Positions 38,415 through 49,187 of a stretch of 64,000 nucleotides of DNA are shown piece after piece. The translations under genes were made by a program, and so were the position numbers. The notes beneath the pieces were generated by a model, which was not told the origin of the DNA, ran no database searches, and saw only the letters and a program-made list of their open reading frames with translations. The DNA lies in contig CAWJEG010000009.1 in assembly GCA_963841845.1 (NCBI GenBank), positions 62,001-126,000 of the forward strand, written 5' to 3'. This DNA is from CAVVGZ01 sp963841845 (GTDB lineage: Bacteria; Chloroflexota; Anaerolineae; Anaerolineales; Anaerolineaceae). Positions within the stretch are counted from its first letter, which is position 1, and every line of letters begins with the position of its first letter.

Positions 38415-39978
38415 ATGGCTGATACCCTATTAGAGATGCGTAACATCACAAAAACGTTTCCCGGTGTAAAAGCCCTGAATAATGTCAGCTTTGAAGTGAA
38501 GGAGGGGGAAATCCACTGCCTGGTCGGGGAAAATGGTGCCGGAAAATCCACCCTGATGAAGGTATTGAGCGGGGTTTATCCTCATGGTGAATATACAGGG
38601 CAAATATTTATCCATGGTGAGGAACAGGTCTTCCGCAGCATCCGGGATAGTGAAAAGGCAGGCATTGCCATCATCTACCAGGAACTGGCGCTTTTTCCGG
38701 ATTTGACGGTATATGAAAATATTTTCCTCTCCAATGAAATTCGCAACGGTCAGGTGATTGATTGGAATGAAACCATCAAAAGGGCAAATGAATTAATGAA
38801 GCGGGTCGGATTGGACGTCAATCCTGCCGCAAAAATCAAGAGCCTGGGTGTTGGCAAGCAGCAGCTGGTTGAAATTGCCAAGGCGATAAGCCGTGAGGTA
38901 AAAATATTAATTCTGGATGAGCCAACCTCGGCGTTGAATGAGGTGGACAGCGAAAACCTCTTTGGTCTGCTGCGGGATTTTAAAGCCAATGGGGTTACCT
39001 GCATTTTGATCTCTCACAAGCTTTCGGAAGTGATTGGAATTGCTGATAAGGTCACCGTTCTGCGCGACGGGCAAACCATCACCACCCTGGATGCCCATGC
39101 CGGAGCGCTGTCTGAAAATGAAATCATCAAGAACATGGTTGGGCGCGAGATTGAAAATATCTACCCGAAACGCGAACACATTCGTTCTGACGAGGTGGTT
39201 TTAGAGGTTCGCAGCCTGAACGCTTATAACCCTGCTGTGGGCAGAGAATTATTAAAGGATATCAATTTTCATGTTAACAAAGGGGAAATTGTTGGTTTAT
39301 CAGGATTGATGGGTTCCGGGCGGACCGAACTTGCCATGAGCATCTTTGGGAATCCGGAAAAGTATAAGGTAAATGGCGAAATATATGTGCGAGGGAAAAA
39401 GTATGCATTCAACCATCCAAACCAGGCCATCGATGCGGGTATTGCTTATGTTACCGAAGACCGCAAAGCCAAAGGATTAATTTTAATCCAGGACGTGAAA
39501 CACAATATCACCACTTGCCAATCTTCGCCAGCTCGCCAAGAACATGGTCATCGATGAATATCATGAAAGCGAAGTCGCAGAGGAGTACAGACAATCCCTC
39601 AACATCAAAACCCCGAGCATCGAGCAAACGGTTGGCAACCTGAGCGGCGGAAATCAGCAAAAAGTATCCCTGGGAAAATGGCTGTTTGTCAAACCGGATG
39701 TGCTGATCCTGGATGAACCAACGCGCGGCATTGATGTTGGCGCAAAGTTCGAAATCTATACCATTATGAACCGGCTCGTACAGCAGGGCATGAGTATTAT
39801 CATGATTTCCTCAGAGCTGCTCGAGGTCCTGGGAATGAGCGACCGGATCTATGTTGTTTCATCAGGCCGTATAGCGGGTGAGCTGCCCATTGAAGAAGCA
39901 ACCGAAGAAAAAATTATGACTCTGGACAACGAATTGAGGAGAGAAAAAGATGTCATCTTTAGCAAATGCAAATCCTGA
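38415..39978 (+). CDS. Sugar ABC transporter ATPase with two nucleotide-binding domains, GguA/MmsA type (one +1 frame break)
   Basis: The ATG at 38415 follows GGAAGG; upstream in-frame starts at 38361 and 38403 are less likely. The first ATPase domain has GENGAGKST, LGVGKQQLVEIAKA and LILDEPTSAL. The second has GLMGSGRTEL, the signature LSGGNQQKVSLGKWL and LILDEPTRGIDVGAK. The frame leaves the protein after KHNIT near 39513; dropping one A restores LANLRQLAKNMVIDEY, as expected for this family, and the frame then runs to 39978. The stop overlaps the permease start by 29 bases. It energises monosaccharide import. Confidence 0.88.
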
Positions 39979-41170
39979 AAAATCGCCCACATTCTTTACC
40001 AATATCAGCAGAGTATTATCGGAAAATATTCGTGAATACGGTATGTTTATTGCCTTATTCGTCATCATGGCCATTTTTACCATTACCACCGAGGGCGTGT
40101 TTCTCTCCTCCAGAAATATTGTCAACCTGATCAACCAGGCGGGCTATATTGGGGTTCTGGCAGTCGGCATGACGCTGGTCATTGTCATCCGCCATATTGA
40201 TCTTTCGGTCGGTTTCCTGGGTGGTTTTCTGGGCGCTGTGGCAGCCATCAGCATGGTCGAATGGAACCTGCCGGTATATATTGTCATCCCGATGATCATG
40301 GGCCTGGGTATATTGGCCGGTCTGCTGACCGGGTTTCTGGTAGCCCAGTTGGGAATTCCATCCTTTGTTGCTTCCCTGGCTGGCTGGTTGATCTACCGGG
40401 GTGCCATCCTGGTGGTCACCGAGGCGACCGGCACGATTATTATCGCCAACAAGGCGTTTAATGCAATTGGCAACGGATTTATTCCGGATATTCTCTGGGC
40501 TAATTTATTCCCGAATATCCACAAAATCACCCTGGTGGTAGGCCTTGTGGCAATTGTCCTGTTTATTATCAGTGAAATTAACAACCGGAAACAGAAACTG
40601 GCCTACAATTTCGAAGTTTTACCCATGAATATCTTTGTCATCAAGCTGGTTTTTATATCAGTTTTAATCGGCGGTATTACCTGGCTGCTGGCGGGGTACC
40701 AGGGACTTTCCTGGACGGCAGTGGTCGTGTTGATTGTTGCGGGAGTTTATCACTTTATTACGACACGGACGGTGCTTGGCCGGCATATCTATGCGGTTGG
40801 CGGAAACCCGGAAGCGGCAGAGTTGAGCGGTATTGATGTCAAGAAAATCATCTATACGGTGTTTGGCTCGATGGGCATGCTTTCGGCACTGTCGGGTATG
40901 TTATTTGCGGCACGCCTGCAGTCAGCCACAACTACCGCCGGGGTATTGTGGGAGTTGGATGCCATCGCTGCGGCTTATGTGGGCGGTGTATCTGCGGCAG
41001 GCGGTGTTGGCAAAGTGATCGGATCGATCATCGGCGCGCTGGTGATGATGTCGCTGACCAATGGCATGAACTTGATGGGCATCGGCATTTCGTACCAGTA
41101 CATGGTGCGCGGCGTTGTGCTTGCCCTGGCAGTGATCTTCGATGTCGCCACCCGCAACCGGGGAAAATAA
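39950..41170 (+). CDS. Sugar ABC transporter permease, GguB/MmsB type
   Basis: A 406-residue inner-membrane permease with about ten hydrophobic helices. The family segments are visible: AVGMTLVIVIRHIDLSVG, AQLGIPSFVASLAGWLIYRG, and the coupling loop GRHIYAVGGNPEAAELSGI. The size, somewhat above RbsC, fits the MmsB/GguB type that carries extra helices between these regions (about residues 200-265). It completes the binding protein, ATPase, permease operon. AGGAGAG precedes its ATG inside the ATPase gene. A strong terminator follows at 41276. Confidence 0.92.
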   Translation: MSSLANANPEKSPTFFTNISRVLSENIREYGMFIALFVIMAIFTITTEGVFLSSRNIVNLINQAGYIGVLAVGMTLVIVIRHIDLSVGFLGGFLGAVAAISMVEWNLPVYIVIPMIMGLGILAGLLTGFLVAQLGIPSFVASLAGWLIYRGAILVVTEATGTIIIANKAFNAIGNGFIPDILWANLFPNIHKITLVVGLVAIVLFIISEINNRKQKLAYNFEVLPMNIFVIKLVFISVLIGGITWLLAGYQGLSWTAVVVLIVAGVYHFITTRTVLGRHIYAVGGNPEAAELSGIDVKKIIYTVFGSMGMLSALSGMLFAARLQSATTTAGVLWELDAIAAAYVGGVSAAGGVGKVIGSIIGALVMMSLTNGMNLMGIGISYQYMVRGVVLALAVIFDVATRNRGK

Positions 41171-41275
41171 TCATTTTTGTTTTCAGGGTCCGGGTAATCA
41201 CATCAGGAGTGATTACCCATGCAAAGACCAAGGTAAAGCCCCGGCTTATCAAATTGCCTGTCTATAAATCAATAT

Positions 41276-41305
41276 CCCCCTGTTTCACAAAACAGGGGGC
41301 TTTTA
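41276..41305 (+). terminator. Intrinsic terminator after the permease gene
   Basis: CCCCCTGTTT at 41276-41285 and AAACAGGGGG at 41290-41299 form a perfect 10-bp stem with a 4-base loop, followed by CTTTTATT. Confidence 0.85.
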
Positions 41306-41421
41306 TTCTCTTTTGCTTATTAGAATTGTTCTGAAAAGAAACGGTTTGAGAAAGATGAAACGATTTCAGACACAATTTCATCAATCCGAATTCTTGCCAG
41401 ATGTCGTAATTATGCAAACTC

Positions 41422-41447
41422 AACCCCTATAAAGCGGGGGTTTTTAA
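41422..41447 (+). terminator. Second hairpin with T-run, overlapping the glucokinase stop
   Basis: AACCCC at 41422-41427 pairs with GGGGTT at 41437-41442, followed by TTTTAA on the plus strand. It overlaps the last codons of the minus-strand glucokinase gene, so it could separate the convergent transcripts. Confidence 0.55.
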
Positions 41448-42426
41448 TCCCACGAATGCAGTTCCCAATAGCCCAGCCTTCGGATTCAGGATGACATGCA
41501 CCGGGATATTAGAAAGCAATTCTTTAAACCTTCCTTTTTCGTTCATTGCTTCCAGGAAGATGGGTTCAGAGAGTTTAACGATGCGGGGTGGTATCCCTCC
41601 CCCAAGATAAATACCGCCAGTGGCAAGGACTTTAAGAGCCAGGTTGCCTGCTTCTGCTCCAAGTATTTCCACAAATAAGTCCAAGACTGCTACGGCAATT
41701 TCGCATGGATGATCCGTATCAACGGCAGCATTGATGATGACCGGTGTTGGATCTACAGCCTGGGTTAATTTTTCTGTCAGCCAGAATGGTTCGGAAAATC
41801 TGCCGGTTGACTTTAAGGTAACGATAGAGGAGTGGAATCCCCAGTCCTCCTGAGCAGACCCGCTCAAAACTTACATGCTCATGTCCCTGGCTGTGGGCAT
41901 ACTGGAGCAGATTGATCTGGTTTTCATTAACCGGTGCAAACGAAGCATGGCTGCCCTCAGAAGGATTGGCAACGTAGCCGCTGTTTTCATAGGTCAGGAA
42001 ACATTCCCCAAGTCCAGTCCCAGGAGCAAGGATTCCAATGCAGGCACCTGCCATGGGTTTTCCGGTACGCAGTGCAAATATGTCTTCCTGCTCGAGTACA
42101 GAGATGGAATTTGCCAAGGCCACCATATCATTGATGAGAACCACTGAGGAAAAATTAAAGGTGTCTTTGATTTTTCCACTTTCAATAGTCCATGTCAGGT
42201 TGGTTATACGGGCACTGCCTTCTATTACCGGGCCGGCCACCCCAAAACATGCCTGATCAATTGTGTATTTATATAAAGAAAGAAAATCGCTGATGATGGA
42301 TTCCAGTGAGTCAAAGTGAGCGCTCTCATACGTTTTTTCAACCAGGGAATCATGCGGTCCCTGTTCGCTAGAGAATACAGCAAGGATTGTTTTTGTACCG
42401 CCAATATCTCCAATCAGGGAATACAT
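41427..42426 (-). CDS. glk: Glucokinase (Glk family; one +1 frame break)
   Basis: The start at 42426 is set by GGAGG eight bases upstream; the TTG at 42441 would precede the ribosome site. The first part has the phosphate-binding GDIGGTKTILAVF, catalytic Asp in VLINDMVALA, and APGTGLGECF. The frame is lost in YRYLK; removing one A of the AAA run near 41820 restores STGRFSEPFWL, and the second part has VLATGGIYLGGGIPPR. About 330 residues in all, the usual length. It would phosphorylate glucose imported by the adjacent transporter. Confidence 0.87.
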
Positions 42427-42994
42427 ATTCTTTACCTCCAAATTGTTGTTTGAATATTGTTATAACTTAGCAGCCAGGCAAAAAACCGATGCTTCCATCA
42501 ACAGTGCCAGGCCAGATAGATTGATGCCTTAATATATTTCTGCGCTCATTAGTAATTACGGTTGCCGATCTATGCAAAATACCAAAACCGACACACAAAA
42601 TGGAAATTCATTTGACATAATAAGTAAAACCTGTATGATTCACGATCGTACAATGTACCTGTTAAGATTATATATCAGCCAGACAAATTAATTTCCCAAA
42701 TGATTTAGATGAAGAATACAAATTGAATCTTAGAATGTTTTCAGTGCATAGCAGCCCTGCTATTCAATGATTGGACAACCGACTCTTTGGATAATTATCC
42801 GGATTTCTATGATTTCAAAATGCCTGGATAACTAATCCCCAGGTTGTACATATAATCCCGGATAAAAAGCAGATGTATTTACAATTTGCACGTATAAAAA
42901 CCCTGAATTCAATTGTAGAATATGTATAGAGACATCTTCAATAGTTCACGACTGCCGGCATGGCGCCATGATATCTTTTCCTCAGGAGGTAAGA
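42427..42994. other. Intergenic region between divergent genes
   Basis: About 570 AT-rich bases holding the promoters of glk (minus) and the adenosylhomocysteinase-like gene (plus). No gene, RNA or strong hairpin recognised. Confidence 0.5.
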
Positions 42995-44172
42995 ATGATG
43001 GTACCGGCAAGAATCAAGAATATCGATCTGGCGTTACAGATTGACCAGGGGGAACTTGAATGGTTCCGCACGATCACACCCATTACGGAGACCATTGTTT
43101 CCCAAATTGCCCGGAAGGATTACCGGGGAAAACGACTTGCCTATTGGGGTCATATTACCAGGCAGAACACGTTATTGATGGTGGATGCTCTTAAGCAGGC
43201 AGGGGCTGAGATTGTGCTGGGAGCCTGCAATGTGGACAGCACGGATGACATTGCTGCTGCTTATGCTGTTATCAAAGGGGATCAGTGTCTATGGCTGGCA
43301 GGGGATGACCAGGGCTCGATTACGAGGAAAACCTAGCAATCGTGCGAAGCTTTGAAGCTGATTACCTGTGTGATATGGGAGGGGAGCTGTGCATGGCTTA
43401 CCTGGATAAAGTTCCGCCGGTTAAAGGTGCCTTGGAAGCAACGATGAGCGGGCTGCACCTGCTTCGGAAAATCCAACTGCCATTTCCGGTATTCGACTGG
43501 AACAGCATCCCTTTAAAAGACCTGCATAACCGCTATCATGTTGGAGATACGGTTTGGCCTGCATTCAGCCAACTTACGGGAATGGGTTTATACGGCAGGC
43601 GGGTGCTGGTGGTAGGCTGCGGCCCGGTAGGTAAAGGCATCGCTGAACGTGCGCGGAATCTGGGTGGATTGGTGCGGGTTGCTGACCTGGATCCTGTGCG
43701 ATTATTAGAAGCGCACCACCTTGGATGTGAATCGGTCAGCCTGGAGAATGGTTTAACCAGCTGCCAGATCATTGTCACCGCTACAGGCACTGAAGGCGTA
43801 TTACAAGAAGAGCAATTTCGTAAGCTAAAACCAGGGGCTATCCTTTTCAATGCCGGGCACTCAAACCGGGAAATGGATATCGATTGGTTGTACCAACAGC
43901 CACATAGACGCCTGAAAGCGTATATCGAAAGGTTTGACCTTGGTGATACCTACCTGTTTCTGCTTGCACAGGGCAGCCTGTTAAACCTGGCAGGGGGAGC
44001 TGGACCATTTGGGATCGACCAATTCGACCATTACTCAGCAGTGATGCTAAAAGGAATCACCTGGATGATGGACGGGATACCGGACACAATTCAACCGGGG
44101 TTGCAGCTCTACCCGAGGTCGCTGGAAAAAGAGATTGCCGAGATGTCCATTAGCATTCAAAGAGGATGGTAA
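42995..44172 (+). CDS. S-adenosylhomocysteinase-like NAD-binding protein (one frame break)
   Basis: AGGAGG precedes the ATGs at 42995 and 42998. The N-terminal part has WGHITRQNTLLMVDALKQAGAEIV and STDDIAAAY, as in SAH hydrolase. The frame is lost after DDQGS near 43320 and returns as YEENLAIVRSFEADY; this is the only break needing two extra bases or one missing. The NAD fold has VVGCGPVGKGIAERARNLGG and the FNAGHSNREMDI segment follows. But the EETTTG motif reads EATMSG, NDSxTK reads NSIPLK, and the C-terminal KPxxYRY is missing. So it may not hydrolyse SAH; it is a divergent family member of about 390 residues upstream of the lysine cluster. Confidence 0.75.
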
Positions 44173-45183
44173 GATTCTGATTGCTCATTATTTTAGTCCA
44201 TTCACCTGCCTGATGGATCCCCGCTAACCTGGGTGCATCCAATCTGGAACAACATATTTTTGAAAATATATGGAGTGGGCGGCATATACTTTTGGGGTGA
44301 TAGTCATCATTCGATTAGCGGAAGAACGTCATGTTTGAAAATTATCATCCCGGCAGCGGGATATGGTAGAATTGTATAAAATATATAATTCACATATTAA
44401 TGGGGAGGCTTCACAGCTGCAGGATTGTGGCAGCCATCGGATGACCTGCCGGTGAGTCAAGCGATAGTACAACGATTTTCCCTAAAGATATATTGGTTGG
44501 TAGGTCAAAAAAAGAGATTTTGTAATTGATCAAGGATTATTTCGGAAAAATTTTCCAGAAGATCGTTTCCTTATTTTGTAACGAAGTGTCAATCCGCAGG
44601 GGGGTAAATTATTTTGTACTATAATGGGATGAGAATGGGGTAACCGCAAGTTTTATCTTTATGGGTGTTCAAACACCCTTCTATATTAAGGAATTATCAC
44701 CGCAATATCCATGCAGCGGTCCTTGCAGTTTTGGAGAAATCCAGTGTTCTGCAACCGGCACATGGATCCAACGCAGTCGATTTAACCCCAATCTTCGTGT
44801 TCTTCATCCAATTTTATTTAGCCTTAGCGGACATAAAATCATTCAACCCGGATGCCGGTTGGATGATGGGAAAAAATTAGCGGGACCTTTACGGAAAACA
44901 AAGAAATTTCTTATGCTGCCAGCCTTAATCTTATCTGAGATGAATGTCCGGAAATTATGGAATAGATGGTGTAAGTCGTCTTTGCAGACGATCCGGATTC
45001 TCATTGCTGCCGGCTTTCATCTCAATCAGGAAATTAACTTTTTGAAAGAACCAATGAATTTAATCAAGAGTTTGCCTTTTGTCAATTTACCAAAGGTGCC
45101 ATCCAATTCAGGTGGCATCTTTGATTTACCAGACCAGAGGAAGAATTGAACTTGAATACCAAACCAAACCGGAGGATCTTTGT
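44173..45183. other. One-kilobase non-coding leader before the lysine cluster
   Basis: About 1 kb without a gene I can support; the open frames around 44660-45150 have no family signature and lack a ribosome site. A TATAAT-like box lies at 44620-44625. I looked for lysine, glycine and cobalamin riboswitch cores by eye and did not find them. The region should hold the promoter of the lysine-fermentation operon. Confidence 0.5.
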
Positions 45184-46368
45184 ATGAAAAAAGTCGCCAT
45201 TGTACAGGCAAAAAGGACAGCCATTGGCTCATTCCGGGGGACCCTTGCATCCATGCCGCTGGTTGAATTAGGAGCGCAGCTGCTGGAAAGCCTTTTTGAG
45301 GACGGACCAATTGATAAGACTGTGGTGGATGAAGTTTATATGGGCAACGTTTTATCTGCAGGCAATGGCCAGAACCCGGCCAGGCAATCCGCATTGAGAG
45401 CCGATATTCCTGAGCATGTGCCTGCATCCATCATCAACACGGTTTGCGGCTCTGGACTGCATGCAGTTGGAATAGCTTGCAATTCTATTCTTACTGGAAA
45501 TGCGGAAATTGTTGTGGCAGGCGGCATGGAGAGCATGTCCACAGCTCCGCATTACATCAGTTCAATGCGCCCGGGAATAAAACTGGGAAATGCAGAGATA
45601 CTGGATGCGATCCTTGTGGATGGACTATCCTGTCCGGTCAACCATGTTCACATGGGTATCACCGCCGAAAATATCGCCTCTGAATATCATATCACCAGGA
45701 ATCAGCAGGATGAATTTGCCTGCCAAAGCCAGATGAAAGCGGCTTCAGCCAGAAAAGAAGGAAAATTTAAAGCAGAAATAACCCCGCTGATAGTCAAGAC
45801 CAAACACGAAGAAATCATCTTTGATGAGGATGAGTTTATCCGCGAGAATTGTTCCCGGGAGGGTCTTGCATCTCTAAAACCCGCTTTCAAAAAAGAAGGG
45901 ACGGTGACTGCGGGCAATGCATCCGGGATTAATGACGGTGCTGCGGCTGTAATCCTGGTCAACGAAGACAAATGTATCCAAGAAAGTATTAAGCCCATGG
46001 GATTTATCCATGGATTCAGCCTGGTTGGACTTCGCCCGGACATAATGGGGATGGGACCTGCATTCGCCATCCGGAAATTGAAGGCGAAGCTTAATTTCAG
46101 GATGGAAGATATTGGCCTGTGGGAGTTGAATGAAGCTTTTGCAGCCCAGTCGGTTGCTGTTATCCGGGAACTGGCAATCCCAGCAGAAAAGGTTAATGTC
46201 AACGGGGGGGCAATAGCCCTGGGTCACCCAATCGGGGCGAGTGGTGCCAGAATTCTGGTCACGCTTTTGTGGGAGATGAAACGAAGCGGGACTCGATTTG
46301 GGATCGCAAGCATGTGCATCGGGACAGGCATGGGTATTGCCATGCTTGTAGAAAATCCGGAAGTATGA
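45184..46368 (+). CDS. Acetyl-CoA C-acetyltransferase (thiolase)
   Basis: The ATG at 45184 follows GGAGG; a longer frame upstream has no ribosome site. The 394-residue thiolase has the acyl-enzyme Cys88 in NTVCGSG, GGMESMS, the active-site His in GHPIGASGAR, and the second Cys in SMCIGTGMG. It would split acetoacetyl-CoA, made by the transaminase and the CoA-transferase downstream, into two acetyl-CoA; one of these feeds the 3-keto-5-aminohexanoate cleavage enzyme. It is the first gene of the cluster. Confidence 0.93.
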   Translation: MKKVAIVQAKRTAIGSFRGTLASMPLVELGAQLLESLFEDGPIDKTVVDEVYMGNVLSAGNGQNPARQSALRADIPEHVPASIINTVCGSGLHAVGIACNSILTGNAEIVVAGGMESMSTAPHYISSMRPGIKLGNAEILDAILVDGLSCPVNHVHMGITAENIASEYHITRNQQDEFACQSQMKAASARKEGKFKAEITPLIVKTKHEEIIFDEDEFIRENCSREGLASLKPAFKKEGTVTAGNASGINDGAAAVILVNEDKCIQESIKPMGFIHGFSLVGLRPDIMGMGPAFAIRKLKAKLNFRMEDIGLWELNEAFAAQSVAVIRELAIPAEKVNVNGGAIALGHPIGASGARILVTLLWEMKRSGTRFGIASMCIGTGMGIAMLVENPEV

Positions 46369-46390
46369 AAGTTTAGCCAGGAGAGCATCT

Positions 46391-47653
46391 ATGATTGAAG
46401 TTCCAGCATTGAACTTAACGAACAGTCTTCGTGAGTTTGAAAAAGCAAAAAACATTACACCAGGTGGAGTGCTCGGTATCCGCCGCCCCTACAATTTTGT
46501 TGAAGATGAGTATCCTATTTATTTCAAGGAAGGCAAAGGCTGCCGGGTTGTAGATATTGATGGAAACGAATACATTGACTACCTGTGTGCATATGGGCCG
46601 ATCATCCTCGGTTACCGGGAGGAAGAAGTGGATAATGCGGTCATTAACCAAATCAAGGAACGCGGATTCTGCTTTTCCCTGACACAACCCGTGCAAAATT
46701 TACTGGCTGAAAAACTGAGATCCCTGATTCCCAGTGCCGAAATGAGCATTTTTGTAAAAACCGGGTCGGATGCAACCACAATGGCAATACGGATTGCACG
46801 GGGGTGCACTCACCGGACCAAGATCATGCGATGCGGTTATCACGGCTGGCATGACTGGTGTGTTGAGGTAAAAGGCGGTGTCCCCTCAAAGCTGTATGAG
46901 GATATCCTGGAATTCCGCTACAACGATCTGGCAGGACTGGAAACCTTGTTGAGGCTGCATGGTGATGACACGGCAGCAATTATCATAACCCCCTTTGGAC
47001 ACCCACTGGCAGAAAAACTGGAGGAACCAGGCCAGGATTTCCTGCAGAAAGTTCGTAATCTGGCTGATCAATATGGCTGCCTCCTGATATTTGATGAAAT
47101 CAGGACCGGATTCCGAATGAGCCTTGGAGGCGCACAGAAATATTATGGAGTTACGCCTGATTTATCTGCTTTTGGAAAAGCTATGGCAAATGGATACGAA
47201 ATCAGTGCTGTGGTTGGAAAGCAGCAGTACATGAAGGTTGTTGAAAAAGAAGTCTTTATATCTTCGACCTTTTTCCCCAACAGCCTGGCCATTGTGGCTG
47301 CACTCAAAACCATCGAGATACTGGAAAGAGATGATGTCCTGGGCAAAATTTGGGAAAAGGGGAGAAAGTTCATGACCTCCATGGAACAGGTTGTTGCCAG
47401 GTCAGGTGTGCCGGCCGAGGTTTCCGGAATCCCGCCCATGCAGTTCGTTACCTTTAAGAAGGATGAACAAAAAATTTATAAAAAAATGCGCAGGGATTTT
47501 TATACCCAATTGATCCGCAGGGGAATATTTATGCAGCCATACCACCATGGTTATATTTGTTACCGCCACAGTGATGTTGATCTTGTCCATACGATTGACA
47601 TGATTGGCGAATCCCTGGGTTACATCGCCAATAAAACTTATCAAGGGGAGTAA
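46391..47653 (+). CDS. kat: Class III aminotransferase, probable 3-aminobutyryl-CoA transaminase
   Basis: A PLP enzyme of 420 residues in the glutamate-1-semialdehyde aminomutase-like branch. PLP lysine is K263 in SAFGKAMANGY, with the Asp in LLIFDEIRTGFR and GSDATTMAIRIARG for the phosphate. The context (thiolase before, kce two bases after) matches the acyl-CoA beta-transaminase (Kat) known from Cloacamonas lysine fermentation, which replaces the ammonia-lyase Kal. It would convert 3-aminobutyryl-CoA to acetoacetyl-CoA with 2-oxoglutarate as acceptor. No Kal is seen in the window. Function is inferred from context plus family. Confidence 0.78.
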   Translation: MIEVPALNLTNSLREFEKAKNITPGGVLGIRRPYNFVEDEYPIYFKEGKGCRVVDIDGNEYIDYLCAYGPIILGYREEEVDNAVINQIKERGFCFSLTQPVQNLLAEKLRSLIPSAEMSIFVKTGSDATTMAIRIARGCTHRTKIMRCGYHGWHDWCVEVKGGVPSKLYEDILEFRYNDLAGLETLLRLHGDDTAAIIITPFGHPLAEKLEEPGQDFLQKVRNLADQYGCLLIFDEIRTGFRMSLGGAQKYYGVTPDLSAFGKAMANGYEISAVVGKQQYMKVVEKEVFISSTFFPNSLAIVAALKTIEILERDDVLGKIWEKGRKFMTSMEQVVARSGVPAEVSGIPPMQFVTFKKDEQKIYKKMRRDFYTQLIRRGIFMQPYHHGYICYRHSDVDLVHTIDMIGESLGYIANKTYQGE

Positions 47654-47655
47654 AA

Positions 47656-48480
47656 ATGGAGAAATTAATCCTTACTGCTGCAATATGCGGCGCAGAAGTA
47701 ACCAAAGAAAAAAATCCTGCGGTTCCCTATACGATTGATGAGATAGCCCGGGAAGCCCGGTCTGCTTATAACGCGGGAGCCAGCATCATCCACCTGCATG
47801 TGCGTGAGGATGATGGAACACCTACCCAATCACTGACGCGTTTTAAACTGGCTATTGAAGCAATACAAAAGGAATGTCCCGAAATAATTATCCAGCCATC
47901 CACGGGCGGTGCTGTAGGCATGAGCAATGAAGAAAGGCTGACGCCTATTCAGCTCAATCCGGAAATGGCGACCCTGGATTGCGGAACGATCAACTTTGGC
48001 GGGAGTGAGATCTTTACAAACAGTGAAGACACGGTGATTGAATTTGCACAGATCATGCAGGCCTCCCATATCAAACCGGAAATTGAGGTTTTTGACCGGG
48101 GGATGGTACAGCTGGCTGCCAGGATTAAGCAAATGGGCTATATTGACGGCAGCCTGCATTTCAATCTGGTCCTGGGGACTCCTTTTGGCATGCCGGCCAA
48201 TCTTGAAGACATTGTTTATCTTGCCAGCTGTCTGCCGGATGGTTCCACCTTTACCGGAACCGGGATTGGGAGACACGAATTTAACGTTGCCTGTGCGGCG
48301 ATCATGCTTGGCGGACATGTAAGGGTTGGATTTGAAGACAATGTCTACCTGAAGAAAGGAGTCCTGGCACGCTCCAATGGTGAACTGGTCGAGAAGGTTG
48401 TGCGCCTGGCTAATGAATTGGGTCGTGAAATAGCCTGTCCGGATGAAGCCAGGACCATCCTTGGACTGAAAGTACGTTGA
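47656..48480 (+). CDS. kce: 3-keto-5-aminohexanoate cleavage enzyme
   Basis: A zinc-dependent BKACE-family protein of 274 residues that joins 5-amino-3-oxohexanoate with acetyl-CoA to give acetoacetate and 3-aminobutyryl-CoA. Zinc ligands are in IIHLHVRE and the Glu in VRVGFEDN. STGGAVG and GTPFGMP are the substrate and CoA loops. The length is that of characterised Kce. It lies between kat and the CoA-transferase genes, as expected from the pathway. Confidence 0.95.
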   Translation: MEKLILTAAICGAEVTKEKNPAVPYTIDEIAREARSAYNAGASIIHLHVREDDGTPTQSLTRFKLAIEAIQKECPEIIIQPSTGGAVGMSNEERLTPIQLNPEMATLDCGTINFGGSEIFTNSEDTVIEFAQIMQASHIKPEIEVFDRGMVQLAARIKQMGYIDGSLHFNLVLGTPFGMPANLEDIVYLASCLPDGSTFTGTGIGRHEFNVACAAIMLGGHVRVGFEDNVYLKKGVLARSNGELVEKVVRLANELGREIACPDEARTILGLKVR

Positions 48481-48530
48481 TGGGTTGATCCTTCCAACCT
48501 TTGCTGACATAGATTTAACACGGAGAAAAT

Positions 48531-49187
48531 ATGAGAAAACTGACGTCAAAAGAGGGGCTGAAAAAATATTTTTGGGATGGGATGTCCCTGATGGTAGCCG
48601 GCTTCCTTGGCTGCGGAAGCCCAGAAAAAATCATCGACCTGATCATTGAGATGAATATTAAAAACCTCACCCTTATCGTCAATGATACAGCTTTCCCGGA
48701 GAAGGGAGTCGGCAGGCTGATTGTTAATGGACAGGTTGCCAGGGTAATCACCTCCCATATCGGCACCAACCCTGAAACCAGAAGATTATACAACGAGGGA
48801 AAAATAGAGGTTGAATTTGTCCCCCAGGGCACCCTGGCAGAACGAATCAGGGCGGGCGGTTCAGGCCTGGGTGGGGTGATAACTCCCACAGGTGTTGGAA
48901 CGATGGTGGAAATCGGGAAACAAAAATTGACGATCGATGGAAGGGAATATCTTCTGGAGCTGCCTCTGCGGGCTGATGCTGCCATATTGAAAGGATCTCT
49001 GGCGGATGACCAGGGAAATACCTTTTACAAAGGGACAACCAGGAACTTTAACCCAATCATGGCTCTGGCAGCAGATACCGTGATCCTTGAAGCAGAAAAA
49101 ATAATACCTGCCGGAGATTTACGGCCAGAAGATGTAATGACACCGTGTGTCCTGGTTGATTACATCCTTGAAGGAGAGTCCGCATGA
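48531..49187 (+). CDS. atoD: CoA-transferase subunit A (acetoacetate CoA-transferase type)
   Basis: A 218-residue alpha subunit of a type I CoA-transferase. FLGCGSPEKIIDLI at the N-terminus is the CoA-binding glycine region, followed by HIGTNPET, PQGTLAERIRAGGSGLGG and TPTGVGT. It activates the acetoacetate released by Kce, using butyryl-CoA or acetyl-CoA as CoA donor; which one cannot be told. GGAG precedes the start and the stop overlaps the B-subunit ATG (ATGA). Confidence 0.92.
   Translation: MRKLTSKEGLKKYFWDGMSLMVAGFLGCGSPEKIIDLIIEMNIKNLTLIVNDTAFPEKGVGRLIVNGQVARVITSHIGTNPETRRLYNEGKIEVEFVPQGTLAERIRAGGSGLGGVITPTGVGTMVEIGKQKLTIDGREYLLELPLRADAAILKGSLADDQGNTFYKGTTRNFNPIMALAADTVILEAEKIIPAGDLRPEDVMTPCVLVDYILEGESA

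Noticed and set aside
44661..45149. Open frame of 162 codons before the thiolase gene
   Set aside because: No ribosome site, no recognisable domain and unusual composition; treated as non-coding leader.
44173..45183. Lysine or cobalamin riboswitch upstream of the lysine cluster
   Set aside because: The conserved cores I know for these classes were not found by eye. A covariance search would be decisive.
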